NCBI GenBank assembly: GCA_003215635.1
Contig: QCKC01000006.1
Span: 1-64,000, forward strand
Origin: Prochlorococcus sp. AG-409-J19
Lineage (GTDB): Bacteria > Cyanobacteriota > Cyanobacteriia > PCC-6307 > Cyanobiaceae
DNA: 64,000 nt
Reading direction: 5' to 3'
In this document: positions 39,422 through 48,707 of the stretch, piece by piece
Layout: the number at the start of each line of letters is the position of its first letter
Numbering within the stretch: position 1 is the stretch's first letter
Position numbers and translations under genes: made by a program
Notes under the pieces: model-generated
The model's database searches: none
Seen by the model: the letters and a program-made list of their open reading frames with translations, nothing else
Told to the model about the DNA's origin: nothing

Positions 39422-40972
39422 ATGTACATGAATTCAATTAAAGGCCAATGGCCAAAAGGGCGAGCTGTTCTAAGCATCGCAAGTGTCATTCTTTTCTTAA
39501 TAGTAATATGGCCACTTGTTAGACTCACAAATGAAGGCCTAACAGGTTTAAGAGAAGGTGCATCTAGCTTAGGTATAGATGGAATGATACAAATTAGAGG
39601 TACAGTTCAGCTCGTAATACTTACAGCAATATCTGGTGGGATATTAGGCACTGCGAATGGATGGATTCTAGCTAATTGTAGATTTAGTGGCCGCAAACTG
39701 CTTCGCATAGCACAACTTCTACCTTTGGCAACACCATCCTATTTATTAGCAGCAACTCTAATTGACCTAGGAAGTATTAACGGAATAAGAATATATGGGA
39801 TGGCTTGGGGTGTATTAGTTATGGCTCTAACAACTTACCCTTATGTTTTTCTTTTAAGTACCGAGAGCTTCTCAATTTGCGGAAGGAGTCAGCTAGAAGC
39901 TGCAAGGAGCCTTGGAGTGGGACCATGGAATAGTTTTAGGAGAGTTGCTTTGCCAATTGCACTACCTGCAATTGGAGCTGGGATTGCACTTATGAGCATG
40001 GAAATAGTCAACGAATTAGGAGCTGTACAACTCTTAAACATACCCAGTATATCTGCAGGGATTGTTGAAAACTGGATGTCCAAAGGTAATCCTGCTGGTG
40101 CCATAGGACTTGCTCTAATTGCCTTATTGATAGTGATTAGCTTAGTGGCTTATGAAAAGGTTCTTAGAAGACGAAGTCGGCGGTGGACAGAAGGAATTCC
40201 AACTGGCGAAGCTCAAGCTTGGAAACTAGATGGAATTAGACAATTGCTCGCACAGATAATTACGATAACTCCACCGATTATTACCCTTGGAACCCCAATT
40301 ATTTGGTCCTTTATAAATATAGATCAACTTAAAAGAGAACTAGATCTAGATCTTTTGTATCTAACAATAAGAAGCCTTGGTTTAGGTTTGCTAACGGCAT
40401 CTATTACTGTATTAGCTGCTCTTATCCTGACAATATCTAAAAGATGGAATACAAAAATATGGATGGTAAATATTAGCTTCATCTCAGGTATTGGATACGC
40501 AATACCAGGTGTAGTTTTAGCGCTTGCTCTTATTTCTTTTGGGGGTTCTCCATGGAATTTCACACCCTTAATGTTACTGCTATGGGGCTACGTAATTAGG
40601 TTTTTGGCTGTAGCCAAAGGTGGGTTAGATGCTGGCCTTGAAAGGCTTTCACCAAGCCTTGATGAAGCAGCGACGAGTCTTGGTTCTAGCTGGCCAGATG
40701 TCCTGAAAAGGATTCATCTACCTTTATTAAAAGGACCTATTATTGTTGGCACGCTTCTGGTATTTGTTGATACACTAAAAGAATTACCATTGACTTTTGT
40801 ATTAAGGCCATTTGACTTTGATACTCTATCTGTACGAATATATCAATATGCAAGTGACGAAAGAATGGTAGACGCTTTAATTCCAAGCATTATTATAATA
40901 ATGCTTGGAATTATTGCATCACTTGCCCTTATACCAAGTTTAGATTCAGGCCAAGCAAAGAGTAATAATTAA
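39422..40972 (+). CDS. futB: Iron(III) ABC transporter permease, FutB type
   Basis: 516 residues with two homologous halves of about six membrane helices each, as in FbpB/FutB permeases. Each half carries an EAA loop for contact with the ATPase: LEAARSLGVGPWNSFRRVAL and LDEAATSLGSSWPDVLKRIH. The fold and length match the inner-membrane subunit of the ferric-iron uptake system. Neither the ATPase (FutC) nor the binding protein (FutA) gene is in the window, as usual in cyanobacteria where they are scattered. The start is the ATG at 39422, close to an A/T-rich leader with no clear Fur box. Confidence 0.9.
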   Translation: MYMNSIKGQWPKGRAVLSIASVILFLIVIWPLVRLTNEGLTGLREGASSLGIDGMIQIRGTVQLVILTAISGGILGTANGWILANCRFSGRKLLRIAQLLPLATPSYLLAATLIDLGSINGIRIYGMAWGVLVMALTTYPYVFLLSTESFSICGRSQLEAARSLGVGPWNSFRRVALPIALPAIGAGIALMSMEIVNELGAVQLLNIPSISAGIVENWMSKGNPAGAIGLALIALLIVISLVAYEKVLRRRSRRWTEGIPTGEAQAWKLDGIRQLLAQIITITPPIITLGTPIIWSFINIDQLKRELDLDLLYLTIRSLGLGLLTASITVLAALILTISKRWNTKIWMVNISFISGIGYAIPGVVLALALISFGGSPWNFTPLMLLLWGYVIRFLAVAKGGLDAGLERLSPSLDEAATSLGSSWPDVLKRIHLPLLKGPIIVGTLLVFVDTLKELPLTFVLRPFDFDTLSVRIYQYASDERMVDALIPSIIIIMLGIIASLALIPSLDSGQAKSNN

Positions 40973-41030
40973 TAAATACATTCAGTTTAATAATTAATTA
41001 TCTGCAAATATCATTACAAGCCAAATAATA

Positions 41031-41059
41031 AACTAGAAGATCAAGATTTGATTCTAGTT
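41031..41059. terminator. Hairpin between convergent futB and UPF0104 gene
   Basis: AACTAGAA (41031-41038) pairs with TTCTAGTT (41052-41059) across a 13-nt loop, next to the stop codon of the minus-strand gene. Weak stem without a T tract; tentative. Confidence 0.3.
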
Positions 41060-42032
41060 AATAAGACCATTTCCTAAAAATTGTTGAAGATATTGCTAAT
41101 AAAACATCGGAAATAGTAGAAACAAATCTATAGCAAAGTAAAGTTGCTATTAAAGGAGCTTCTATTGCAGAAGACCCGACCCGTAAAATTAATACCGCCT
41201 CAAAGACACCTATACCGCCAGGAGCACCTGGCACAATCAAACCTAATGTCCAGGAAAGAGCAAAGGCCGCAATCCAAAATCCTAATGAGAAATAATCCGC
41301 CAATGAAAAAGCCTTTAAGCAACATAAAAAACCAGAGAATCGGAAGAGAATAAAAAGCATTTCTAGAAAAACAACCCTAAATGGATACTTATTTTGAGAT
41401 TCCAAAAAATAATTTTTAGTAGCAGTGGGGACAATCTCAGGATCAATTGTTCTAAGTTGTGAAGTCTTATTTTTTCTTAGATAACTAAAAACAATTTCTC
41501 TCCACCTTGGGAGTAAAAGAAGACAAGGTAGTATACAAAAGAAACTTAATCCAGACTGCCATCCTCCTATTGGGACTAAAAGCAATGCTGAAATTGCCAT
41601 CACTAATGGCTCTAAAAGAACACAAGCAATAGATTTAGAAACACTAATATGCTGTTTAAGTAACCTTAATCTTTGTACAAAATGCCATATTCCACCTGGA
41701 ATGTATTTCAATAAGTTGGTCCGTAAATAAATCCTAATAAAAGGTATATTTAGATCTTCACAAGACACCCAATATGCCAATTGTCGCCATGCAAAAGCAT
41801 TAATTAAAACACTAATACAACTTAGTATTACACCCAATAAGATCCAAAATGAATCTGAAATTGATACATGAAGAGCCTGCAACTGCCTTATATTTGTAAT
41901 GACTATAAAAGCAACAAATAAGATGCTCAGCAATGAGAAACACAAGCTAAAAAAGTTTTTTAATTTCAAACTCTCCAAAGGAAAACGTATATTTTTTATG
42001 TTTTCCTGTATCAATCTGATCACCATGACCAT
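41058..42032 (-). CDS. UPF0104/LPG-synthase-TM family membrane protein
   Basis: 324 residues with about eight hydrophobic helices (SLCFSLLSILFVAFIVITNI; DSFWILLGVILSCISVLINA; the remainder further on). The family signature is LGLIVPGAPGGIGVFEAVLI, the P-G-x-x-G-x-F-E block of flippase-like proteins related to MprF transmembrane domains. Substrates in cyanobacteria are not known, perhaps lipids or lipid-linked sugars. It overlaps the 3' end of larC by 13 bp. Confidence 0.85.
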   Translation of the reverse strand: MVMVIRLIQENIKNIRFPLESLKLKNFFSLCFSLLSILFVAFIVITNIRQLQALHVSISDSFWILLGVILSCISVLINAFAWRQLAYWVSCEDLNIPFIRIYLRTNLLKYIPGGIWHFVQRLRLLKQHISVSKSIACVLLEPLVMAISALLLVPIGGWQSGLSFFCILPCLLLLPRWREIVFSYLRKNKTSQLRTIDPEIVPTATKNYFLESQNKYPFRVVFLEMLFILFRFSGFLCCLKAFSLADYFSLGFWIAAFALSWTLGLIVPGAPGGIGVFEAVLILRVGSSAIEAPLIATLLCYRFVSTISDVLLAISSTIFRKWSY

Positions 42033-43258
42033 TCTGAGTCTGGAGAAAATTCACTTGAAGATTTAATTATTTGACTATTAATTTCTTTCATTGATTTACC
42101 TAAATTATTGCTCAAGCGATAAAGCTCATCATATTCTGGCTTCTCAATTAAGGTTCCATCGGGTTTCTTGAACTGCTTAAAACGTACTTTCCCCAATGAA
42201 GTCGTACAAAAACCTAATCTCCTTGGTAAAACCCATCTAGAGATTGCATACTCCCGTATCCCAAGGCTTATTCCATTTGAGAACCAAACAGATCTCAAAC
42301 GAGTTGAATCTTCTGGGCTTACAATTGCTTTGACCTCAAAACCTTGTCGACCTTTCTTCATTTGAATTGTAAAGCACGCAACATCAATGGCCCCTGATTT
42401 TCGCAAATCAGAAATAAAAGCAGCCAACTCTTCTGGAGAAGAGTCATCAATCCAAGCTTCTTGGACAATAAGATTTTGCCTGTCAATATTTTTATTTAAT
42501 GATTCATTTACCTCATTATTTAATGAATTGATCAAACATACTCTCAAAAAATTAGGCCTACCAAAATCCTTCTGGCCAATACCAATACCAATATTGCATA
42601 TCTCCATTTCAGATGGTTGACAAAATCCGTCAGTTAAAGAAGCCAACAAAGCTATACCAGTTGGAGTTGTAAGTTCACCTTCATAAGACTGAAGAGAACC
42701 TGTTAATTTTATATTATAATTTTTAGCTATTTCCAATACTGCAGGCACTGGGATTGGCAAACCACCATGCTTAGTAAGAACGTAACCTTTACCAGCAGGG
42801 GGAGAAGCAGTGACAATATTTCTTACTTTTAGATACTCAATAGCTGCACATACTCCAATTATATCAATTAAAGAATCTGTTTCTCCGACTTCATGAAAAT
42901 GCACTTCATCTAAATCCTTGCCATGTATAACAGCCTCAGCACTTGCAAGTATAAAAAAGACCTTCAAGATTCTTTTTTTTAGATTTTGTGAGCATCTAGA
43001 ATTTTCAACTAACAATTTAATTTCCTTAAAGGTTCTATTGGAAGAACCTTTACTTTTTCCATGAACAGAAAAACTTAGCCCTCTAAAGCCATTACGAACA
43101 ATTTCCTTAACTTCTAGGCTAAATTCATCTTCTAAATCCATTAAACTTATACTAGACTTGATTTCTTCTATAGGAATGCCCAAATCAACTAATGCTGCAA
43201 GAAGCATATCTCCTGACAATCCCAAGGAGCAATCAATCAGTAAATCATTCATTTCCAA
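42020..43258 (-). CDS. larC: LarC-type nickel-pincer cofactor protein (DUF111)
   Basis: 412 residues. Signature blocks LLIDCSLGLSGDMLLAALVD at the start, DLDEVHFHEVGETDSLIDII (HFHEVG) and LTTPTGIALLASLTD. In lactate-racemase organisms LarC inserts nickel into the pyridinium dithiol cofactor with CTP-dependent cyclometallation. No larA, larB or larE was seen here, although they could be elsewhere. It may act in another nickel process, such as urease in marine cyanobacteria (inference only). It is followed by the UPF0104 gene. Confidence 0.9.
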   Translation of the reverse strand: MEMNDLLIDCSLGLSGDMLLAALVDLGIPIEEIKSSISLMDLEDEFSLEVKEIVRNGFRGLSFSVHGKSKGSSNRTFKEIKLLVENSRCSQNLKKRILKVFFILASAEAVIHGKDLDEVHFHEVGETDSLIDIIGVCAAIEYLKVRNIVTASPPAGKGYVLTKHGGLPIPVPAVLEIAKNYNIKLTGSLQSYEGELTTPTGIALLASLTDGFCQPSEMEICNIGIGIGQKDFGRPNFLRVCLINSLNNEVNESLNKNIDRQNLIVQEAWIDDSSPEELAAFISDLRKSGAIDVACFTIQMKKGRQGFEVKAIVSPEDSTRLRSVWFSNGISLGIREYAISRWVLPRRLGFCTTSLGKVRFKQFKKPDGTLIEKPEYDELYRLSNNLGKSMKEINSQIIKSSSEFSPDSEWSW

Positions 43259-43283
43259 ATAATAAAAAAATACTTGAAATACA

Positions 43284-43967
43284 CTATTTTTTAGAATCTT
43301 TTTTCCTTACAATAGATTTCTTATAAATCTGCTTCTTATTCAACACTTGAGGCAAAGAACCCATTGATTTATACTCCTCAACAAAGAGCTTCTGTCCGAT
43401 GCGACGGACTTTTAAGCTAACAAAGTTCCTTAACATTTCAAAGGGGAGGTTACCTTTTAATGGAATTTTGAAAGGGATAGATCTTTTACCATCAACGCGG
43501 GGTTTCTGTCGAACTTTCACAATCAACTCTTCTGATTCTGGCTTGGTAAAAATCACCTCTCCTCGAATTGAAAAATAATCGTCCCCTTCTGGCAATTGAT
43601 CAATAACAGTTTCCTTGCTAGACGATTTAGAATCATTTGAATTTGCAAGCTTAATATCTGATTTACGTAAAGTGCTCGGCTCCCAAATACCAACTATCTG
43701 CAAGTGAAGGTGATCAGGCTGCCGGCAACGAGGGTAAACAACCCAAAGATGAGGCTTATCAAGAGCCAAATGTCTTCGCATCAAAGTCATAACTCTCCCA
43801 AGCACTACCGCATCAATCTCTGTACCTTCTTGATCAATCAACTGGCCACGAGTGAAATGGTTCTGATCAGAAGGCTTATAAATCCCTCTTACAATGCCTA
43901 TAGCACGGTATTGCAAAGGCTCTGTGACATTAGGAATTGGGTGATCTTGCATCTCAGGAAGGGTCAT
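43284..43967 (-). CDS. Conserved-looking cyanobacterial hypothetical protein
   Basis: 227 residues, no membrane helix. The first half contains LQYRAIGIVRGIYKPSDQNH and DAVVLGRVMTLMRRHLALDK, then WVVYPRCRQPDHLHLQIVGI; the second half YFSIRGEVIFTKPESEELIV looks like an OB-type or nucleic-acid-binding fold and ends in a Lys-rich tail (KKQIYKKSIVRKKDSKK). The basic end and the OB-like pattern suggest RNA binding. I do not recognise a named family. It lies close to larC on the same strand. Confidence 0.65.
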   Translation of the reverse strand: MTLPEMQDHPIPNVTEPLQYRAIGIVRGIYKPSDQNHFTRGQLIDQEGTEIDAVVLGRVMTLMRRHLALDKPHLWVVYPRCRQPDHLHLQIVGIWEPSTLRKSDIKLANSNDSKSSSKETVIDQLPEGDDYFSIRGEVIFTKPESEELIVKVRQKPRVDGKRSIPFKIPLKGNLPFEMLRNFVSLKVRRIGQKLFVEEYKSMGSLPQVLNKKQIYKKSIVRKKDSKK

Positions 43968-44121
43968 CTATAGGCCCAGAACAAATCTAGCGATCCTTGG
44001 TAAATAATTTCATCTTTAGCACAAAATAAATTTCAATTTGGGAAATTAAAAAGAGTCTTGATGAAAATAAGCAAAGAATTCTGTTTCTATAAAAATTATG
44101 GTCCAAGATTATCTGTAAACT

Positions 44122-44451
44122 TTATTTATTAGTAGAAATTGGAGTTTGCTGCTCAAAGATCTTTAATGCCTCATCTATTGCATCAGAAGGGCTTGTTGCA
44201 TCATCCATCGCCGTAGCACGTCTCAACCGATTCATTAAATCAAGGGGATTAGTTGCCTCAAGAATGCTCCCATTATCACTTGATGAAGGTGAGGTTTGGT
44301 AAAGCTCTCTTTCTTGAGGAAGCTCATAAGAACCAGAAACCTGTGCCTTAATCTTAGGGATTAAAATTTGGAAACTAAAAAGTGCCACCAATGGTAAGAG
44401 TGCCAAAAACCTCCTAGAGAAAAATAAAGTCTCAATTACTCGTTTTTTCAT
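44122..44451 (-). CDS. Hypothetical secreted or membrane-anchored small protein
   Basis: The frame opens at 44481, but the Met at 44451 (MKKRVIETLFFSRRFLALLP) fits a signal peptide better: positively charged start, then RFLALLPLVALFSFQILIPK, and a possible cleavage after KAQ. The mature part (about 75 residues) is acidic, with ATNPLDLMNRLRRATAMDDA and SDAIDEALKIFEQQTP. No family recognised. Divergent from xthA with only 46 nt between the preferred starts. Confidence 0.6.
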   Translation of the reverse strand: MKKRVIETLFFSRRFLALLPLVALFSFQILIPKIKAQVSGSYELPQERELYQTSPSSSDNGSILEATNPLDLMNRLRRATAMDDATSPSDAIDEALKIFEQQTPISTNK

Positions 44452-44497
44452 TGAATTGGCTCGCCAATGATGGAAAATCAATGCTAATTATCATTGC

Positions 44498-45349
44498 ATG
44501 AACTTAGCGGCTGTGCGAATAGCAACTTGGAACGTAAATTCTGTAAGGACTCGCCTTGACCAAATCAAAGATTTTTTACTGAATTACGAGCCTGATCTAC
44601 TGGCTCTACAAGAAACAAAAGTTGATGACCCTTTTTTCCCTCATGAATTCTTTGAAGAGATGGATTATCAAGTTAGCTTTTATGGACAAAAAGCCTATAA
44701 CGGAGTTGCAATGATTAGCAAAGTCCCAATAGAAGATGTGAGGTATGGATTCACGGGGGAGCTTAATGATGAGGAAGAAGTTTTTGAGCTTGACAAGCAG
44801 AAAAGGGTAATGAGTGGTTTATTAAATGGGGTAAGAGTAGTAAACCTTTATGTTCCAAATGGCTCCGAAGTTAATTCTGATAAATACATATATAAACTAA
44901 ATTGGCTGAACTACTTAAGCAAATATATTAAGGCCCAGCAATTCCGAGATGAACCTTTATGCATTTTAGGAGATTTCAATATTGCACTTGAAGATAAAGA
45001 TATCCATAACCCTAAAAAATTATCTGGGAAAATTATGGCCAGTCAAAAAGAAAGGGATCTACTAAGAGAGGCTTTAGGTAAAGATCTAAAAGATGCATTT
45101 AGAATATTTGAACAAGATAGCCAACATTGGAGCTGGTGGGATTACCGTAGTGCAGGCTGGGAAAACAATCGTGGCTGGAGAATTGATCATATCTATTTGT
45201 GCAATGAATTGTGTAACCAGTCTAAAAGCTGCGTTATACACAAAGAAATAAGAGGTAATAACCAACCTAGTGATCATGCGCCAGTATCAGTTAATATTAA
45301 TTGGCCGCCAAATGATGATGATGATGATGATGATGAATTATATATGTAG
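44498..45349 (+). CDS. xthA: Exodeoxyribonuclease III (AP endonuclease)
   Basis: Removes abasic-site DNA and acts as a 3' exonuclease in base-excision repair. 283 residues. Catalytic blocks: RIATWNVNSVRTRLDQIKDF, LLALQETKVDDP, YNGVAMISKVP, CILGDFNIALEDKDIH, WSWWDYRSAGWENNRGWRID and NNQPSDHAPVSVN (SDHxP). The C-terminus carries an unusual run of seven Asp from a GAT repeat, described separately. Identification firm. Confidence 0.96.
   Translation: MNLAAVRIATWNVNSVRTRLDQIKDFLLNYEPDLLALQETKVDDPFFPHEFFEEMDYQVSFYGQKAYNGVAMISKVPIEDVRYGFTGELNDEEEVFELDKQKRVMSGLLNGVRVVNLYVPNGSEVNSDKYIYKLNWLNYLSKYIKAQQFRDEPLCILGDFNIALEDKDIHNPKKLSGKIMASQKERDLLREALGKDLKDAFRIFEQDSQHWSWWDYRSAGWENNRGWRIDHIYLCNELCNQSKSCVIHKEIRGNNQPSDHAPVSVNINWPPNDDDDDDDELYM
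45314..45334 (+). repeat. (GAT)7 microsatellite encoding poly-Asp at the end of xthA
   Basis: Seven perfect tandem GAT codons just before the end of xthA give the peptide NDDDDDDDELYM as its tail. It is a slippage-prone tract at the end of a reading frame. Confidence 0.9.
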
Positions 45350-45684
45350 TAATAAGATGTTTGTATACAATTTTTCTTCTGGAAGCAAAGCAATCTAAAC
45401 AAACAAGCTATTTCAATTTAGATCTTGCCTTTGTCTAAGTTTTTTAAACAAAACCATCAGGGATCTTTTTTTAATTCCTTAAGAAACATATCCAAATAAT
45501 TGCAACAATCCGACTTTTATTACATCTTCAAGATTTCACTGCCAGGCAAAAGGCTGTCTCTGAAAGGGTTTAGACAAAATCAAGAAGTGGAAATCTGAAA
45601 TTACATTAAGCTTATTTTTCAAGAGTGTTATATCAAATGCTAATTTCAAAAAAACATAAATAGCAGAATTAAGGAGCAACTAGC
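45350..45684. other. Intergenic region upstream of the bicarbonate uptake cluster
   Basis: 335 bases with no supported gene. A TTTGTCTAA at 45430 can pair with TTAGACAAA at 45570, and a C/T-rich CTCTTTTT-like stretch occurs near 45460. A purine-rich aaggagc at 45671 is a good ribosome-binding site for the GTG start of the SulP gene at 45685. The region is long enough for a regulated promoter, as expected for inducible inorganic-carbon uptake, but no CcmR/CmpR-type site was certain. Confidence 0.45.
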
Positions 45685-47364
45685 GTGGCCTTGATCAATG
45701 GTTTTCATACCAAAAACATTAGAGGTGATGTCCTTGGAGGAATCACAGCCGCAGTAGTAGCACTTCCACTCGCCCTCGCGTTTGGAAATGCTGCCTTAGG
45801 ACCTGGCGGGGCTATCTATGGATTGTATGGAGCTGTAGTGGTTGGGTTTATAGCGGCCTTGTTTGGAGGTACACCTGCCCAAGTAAGTGGCCCTACTGGT
45901 CCAATGAGTGTCACCGTCGCTGGTGTCGTCGCAAGTCTTGCCGCAATTGGAGTCTCCAGGGATCTAAGTGCTGGAGAAATATTGCCATTAGTAATGGCAG
46001 CAGTAGTTATTGGCGGTCTATTTCAGATTCTATTTGGACTTCTAAAACTTGGTAAATACATAACACTAGTTCCATACTCTGTTGTTTCAGGATTCATGTC
46101 GGGTATTGGGGTAATCATCCTTGCTCTTCAGATTGGTCCATTACTCGGCATAAGTACTAGAGGGGGTGTATTGGAATCACTTGGAACACTTGCAAACAAT
46201 TTTCAGCCAAACTTTGCAGCTGTTGCTGTTGGGATAATGACTCTGGCAATTGTTTTCTTAACTCCCAGACGAATAAGCCAGTGGGTTCCATCTCCTCTTC
46301 TCGCACTCCTTATCGTTACGCCACTTTCTGTTTTTCTCTTTAACGATGCATCAATTCAAAGCCAAGGACTAGAACCCCTTCCACGAATTGGTGCCATCCC
46401 TGAAGGGGGACTAACGTTCTCAATGCCAAATTGGAACGAACATTTCCCCGTTATTCTTCAAGCAGGTCTTGTATTAGCGGTATTAGGAGCTATTGACTCT
46501 CTTCTTACATCTCTTGTTGCCGACAATATCTCACAAACACGACACAACTCAGATAGAGAGTTAATCGGTCAAGGTTTAGGTAACAGCCTTGCAGGACTAT
46601 TAACTGGCCTACCTGGTGCTGGTGCAACTATGCGTACCGTAATAAATATCAAATCAGGCGGCAGCACTCCAATTTCAGGAATGGTTCATTCCATAGTTCT
46701 GTTAATTGTATTAATAGGTGCTGGTCCTCTCGCATCGCAAATTCCAACCGCATTGTTAGCAGGAATACTAATAAAAGTCGGCCTAGATATAATCGATTGG
46801 GGATTTCTTCTTAGAGCACATAAACTTTCTGCCAAGACAGCAGCTGTAATGTACGGAGTACTGTTAATGACAGTATTTTGGGATTTAATCTGGGCAGTTC
46901 TTGTGGGAGTATTCATTGCAAATATGCTTACGATTGATTCAATAACTGAAACACAACTAGAAGGGATGGAAGCAGATAACCCTCTAGGTGTTGATAAGAG
47001 TCTAGAAGCTTCGCTACCTCAAGATGAGAAAGAACTTTTAGATAGATGCGGAGGGGAAGTCATGCTGTTTAGACTGCGCGGGCCTCTTAGCTTCGGGGCA
47101 GCAAAAGGAATAACTGAAAGAATGATGCTTGTAAGGAATTACAAAGTACTTATTCTAGACATTACTGACGTACCTCGATTAGGTGTTACTGCAACTCTTG
47201 CAATTGAGGACATGATGCAAGAAGCAAAGATGAATTCACGATTAGCATTTGTTGCTGGTGCTAGCCAAAGAGTAAAAGAGCGTCTATCAAAGTTTGGAGT
47301 TAGTGGATTAGTTAGCGATAGAAAAGAAGCACTCCAATCAGCTGTCGATTATCTAAAGAGATAA
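45685..47364 (+). CDS. SulP family anion transporter, probable bicarbonate transporter (BicA-like)
   Basis: 559 residues starting with GTG, preceded by aaggagc. N-terminal SulP signature DVLGGITAAVVALPLALAFG and FGGTPAQVSGPTGPMSVTVA with about 10-12 membrane helices, then a C-terminal STAS domain (GEVMLFRLRGPLSFGAAKGI through DRKEALQSAVDYLKR). BicA of cyanobacteria is a Na+-dependent SulP member. It is followed by sbtA and sbtB, supporting bicarbonate as the substrate instead of sulfate. BicA itself can be sulfate-like by sequence, so the substrate is an inference from context. Confidence 0.85.
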   Translation: MALINGFHTKNIRGDVLGGITAAVVALPLALAFGNAALGPGGAIYGLYGAVVVGFIAALFGGTPAQVSGPTGPMSVTVAGVVASLAAIGVSRDLSAGEILPLVMAAVVIGGLFQILFGLLKLGKYITLVPYSVVSGFMSGIGVIILALQIGPLLGISTRGGVLESLGTLANNFQPNFAAVAVGIMTLAIVFLTPRRISQWVPSPLLALLIVTPLSVFLFNDASIQSQGLEPLPRIGAIPEGGLTFSMPNWNEHFPVILQAGLVLAVLGAIDSLLTSLVADNISQTRHNSDRELIGQGLGNSLAGLLTGLPGAGATMRTVINIKSGGSTPISGMVHSIVLLIVLIGAGPLASQIPTALLAGILIKVGLDIIDWGFLLRAHKLSAKTAAVMYGVLLMTVFWDLIWAVLVGVFIANMLTIDSITETQLEGMEADNPLGVDKSLEASLPQDEKELLDRCGGEVMLFRLRGPLSFGAAKGITERMMLVRNYKVLILDITDVPRLGVTATLAIEDMMQEAKMNSRLAFVAGASQRVKERLSKFGVSGLVSDRKEALQSAVDYLKR

Positions 47365-47425
47365 AATGGAATGTATTTACAAAACCCAAATATAGAGAAA
47401 AGTCCTCTAACTGATTTCTAGAAGA

Positions 47426-48418
47426 ATGAACACCAGTCTCATACTTCAAAATGTCCTGACTCCTCCTGTACTATTTTTCTTTTTGGGGGCAATAGCTGTA
47501 CTTGTAAGATCAGATCTTGAAGTTCCATCTCCTCTGCCTAAACTTTTTTCTCTATATCTCTTACTATCAATAGGGTTTACGGGAGGGTTAGAACTTGAAA
47601 AAAGTGGATTTGGAGGGCAAGTATTACCTACATTTGCGGCAGCAATAATAACCTCTCTATTAATCCCATTAATATGCTTTTTAGTATTAAGATTAAAGCT
47701 TGATCTTTTCAACTCAGCTGCAATCGCAGCAGCCTATGGATCTATAAGTGCAGTAACCTTTATTACCGCAGAAAGTTTCCTGGAGAATCAAGGAATATCT
47801 TTTGATGGGTTTATGGTTGCTGCCCTGGCTTTAATGGAGTCTCCAGCAATAATAGTAGGACTTTTATTAGTAAAGCTTTCAGGCCTTAAAAGAAAAAGCA
47901 ATGCCAAAATGATTCGTTTCAGAGGGATTCTTCATGAAGCAATGCTAAATGGATCAGCTTATTTACTTTTAGGGAGCTTATTCATTGGATTTATAACTGC
48001 TGCCAATAATCCCAGCGCAGTATTAAAAATGCAACCCTTTACAGAAAAATTATTTTATGGGGCGGAATGCTTCTTCTTGCTTGACATGGGAATAGTTGCG
48101 GCTCAAAGGCTACCAAGTCTGAAAAAAGCAGGCTCCTTTCTAATATGTTTTGCAGTCGGAATGCCTTTATTTAATGGATCTTTAGGCATTTTGATTGCAA
48201 AACAGCTAGGCTTAGGTCCAGGTAATGCCTTACTTTTTGCCGTACTTTGTGCTAGTGCATCCTACCTAGCAGTTCCAGCAGCAATGAGAATGTCAGTTCC
48301 TGAAGCAAGAGCTAGTTATTTAATATCAACTACTCTTGGCCTTACCTTCCCTTTTAATGTAGTTATTGGCATCCCGATTTATATGAACATGGTCAACAAA
48401 ATTATCCCCATGAGTTAA
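47426..48418 (+). CDS. sbtA: Sodium-dependent bicarbonate permease SbtA
   Basis: 330 residues with about 10 membrane helices in two inverted halves. Blocks typical of SbtA: VLTPPVLFFFLGAIAVLVRS, LPKLFSLYLLLSIGFTGGLE, AAAYGSISAVTFITAESFLE and the second-half repeat CASASYLAVPAAMRMSVPEA. It takes up bicarbonate with Na+ at high affinity. Its gene starts 61 nt after the SulP stop and is 4 nt from sbtB, the regulator of its activity. Confidence 0.95.
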   Translation: MNTSLILQNVLTPPVLFFFLGAIAVLVRSDLEVPSPLPKLFSLYLLLSIGFTGGLELEKSGFGGQVLPTFAAAIITSLLIPLICFLVLRLKLDLFNSAAIAAAYGSISAVTFITAESFLENQGISFDGFMVAALALMESPAIIVGLLLVKLSGLKRKSNAKMIRFRGILHEAMLNGSAYLLLGSLFIGFITAANNPSAVLKMQPFTEKLFYGAECFFLLDMGIVAAQRLPSLKKAGSFLICFAVGMPLFNGSLGILIAKQLGLGPGNALLFAVLCASASYLAVPAAMRMSVPEARASYLISTTLGLTFPFNVVIGIPIYMNMVNKIIPMS

Positions 48419-48422
48419 TAAG

Positions 48423-48707
48423 ATGAAGAGATTAGATCTTATTTTCGGCGAGCGAGAGCTTGATCAAATGATCGAAACACTAGAAAAAGCTCAAGTGCCT
48501 GGATATACGGTAATGAAACATGTCACTGGCAGAGGGCCAGAAAGGATTGTCTCAGAGGATATGGAATTTACCGGTCTAGGTGCAAATGCACATGTAATTA
48601 TTTTTTGCGACCAAGATGTAATTGAAAGAATTAAGAGAACCACTCTTCCTCTATTGAATTTCTATGGTGGGGTTGCATTTGTATCAGACGCGACACCCCT
48701 GTCTTAA
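48423..48707 (+). CDS. sbtB: SbtB, PII-like regulator of SbtA
   Basis: 94 residues with the PII-like core: LDLIFGERELDQMIETLEKA, VPGYTVMKHVTGRGPERIVS and GANAHVIIFCDQDVIERIKR. In relatives it binds adenyl nucleotides (cAMP, AMP, ATP/ADP) and plugs SbtA. The last residues here are GGVAFVSDATPLS. The CGPEGC-type C-terminal cysteine motif (R-loop) of Synechocystis SbtB is missing, so redox gating is not expected. It follows sbtA by 4 nt. Confidence 0.93.
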   Translation: MKRLDLIFGERELDQMIETLEKAQVPGYTVMKHVTGRGPERIVSEDMEFTGLGANAHVIIFCDQDVIERIKRTTLPLLNFYGGVAFVSDATPLS

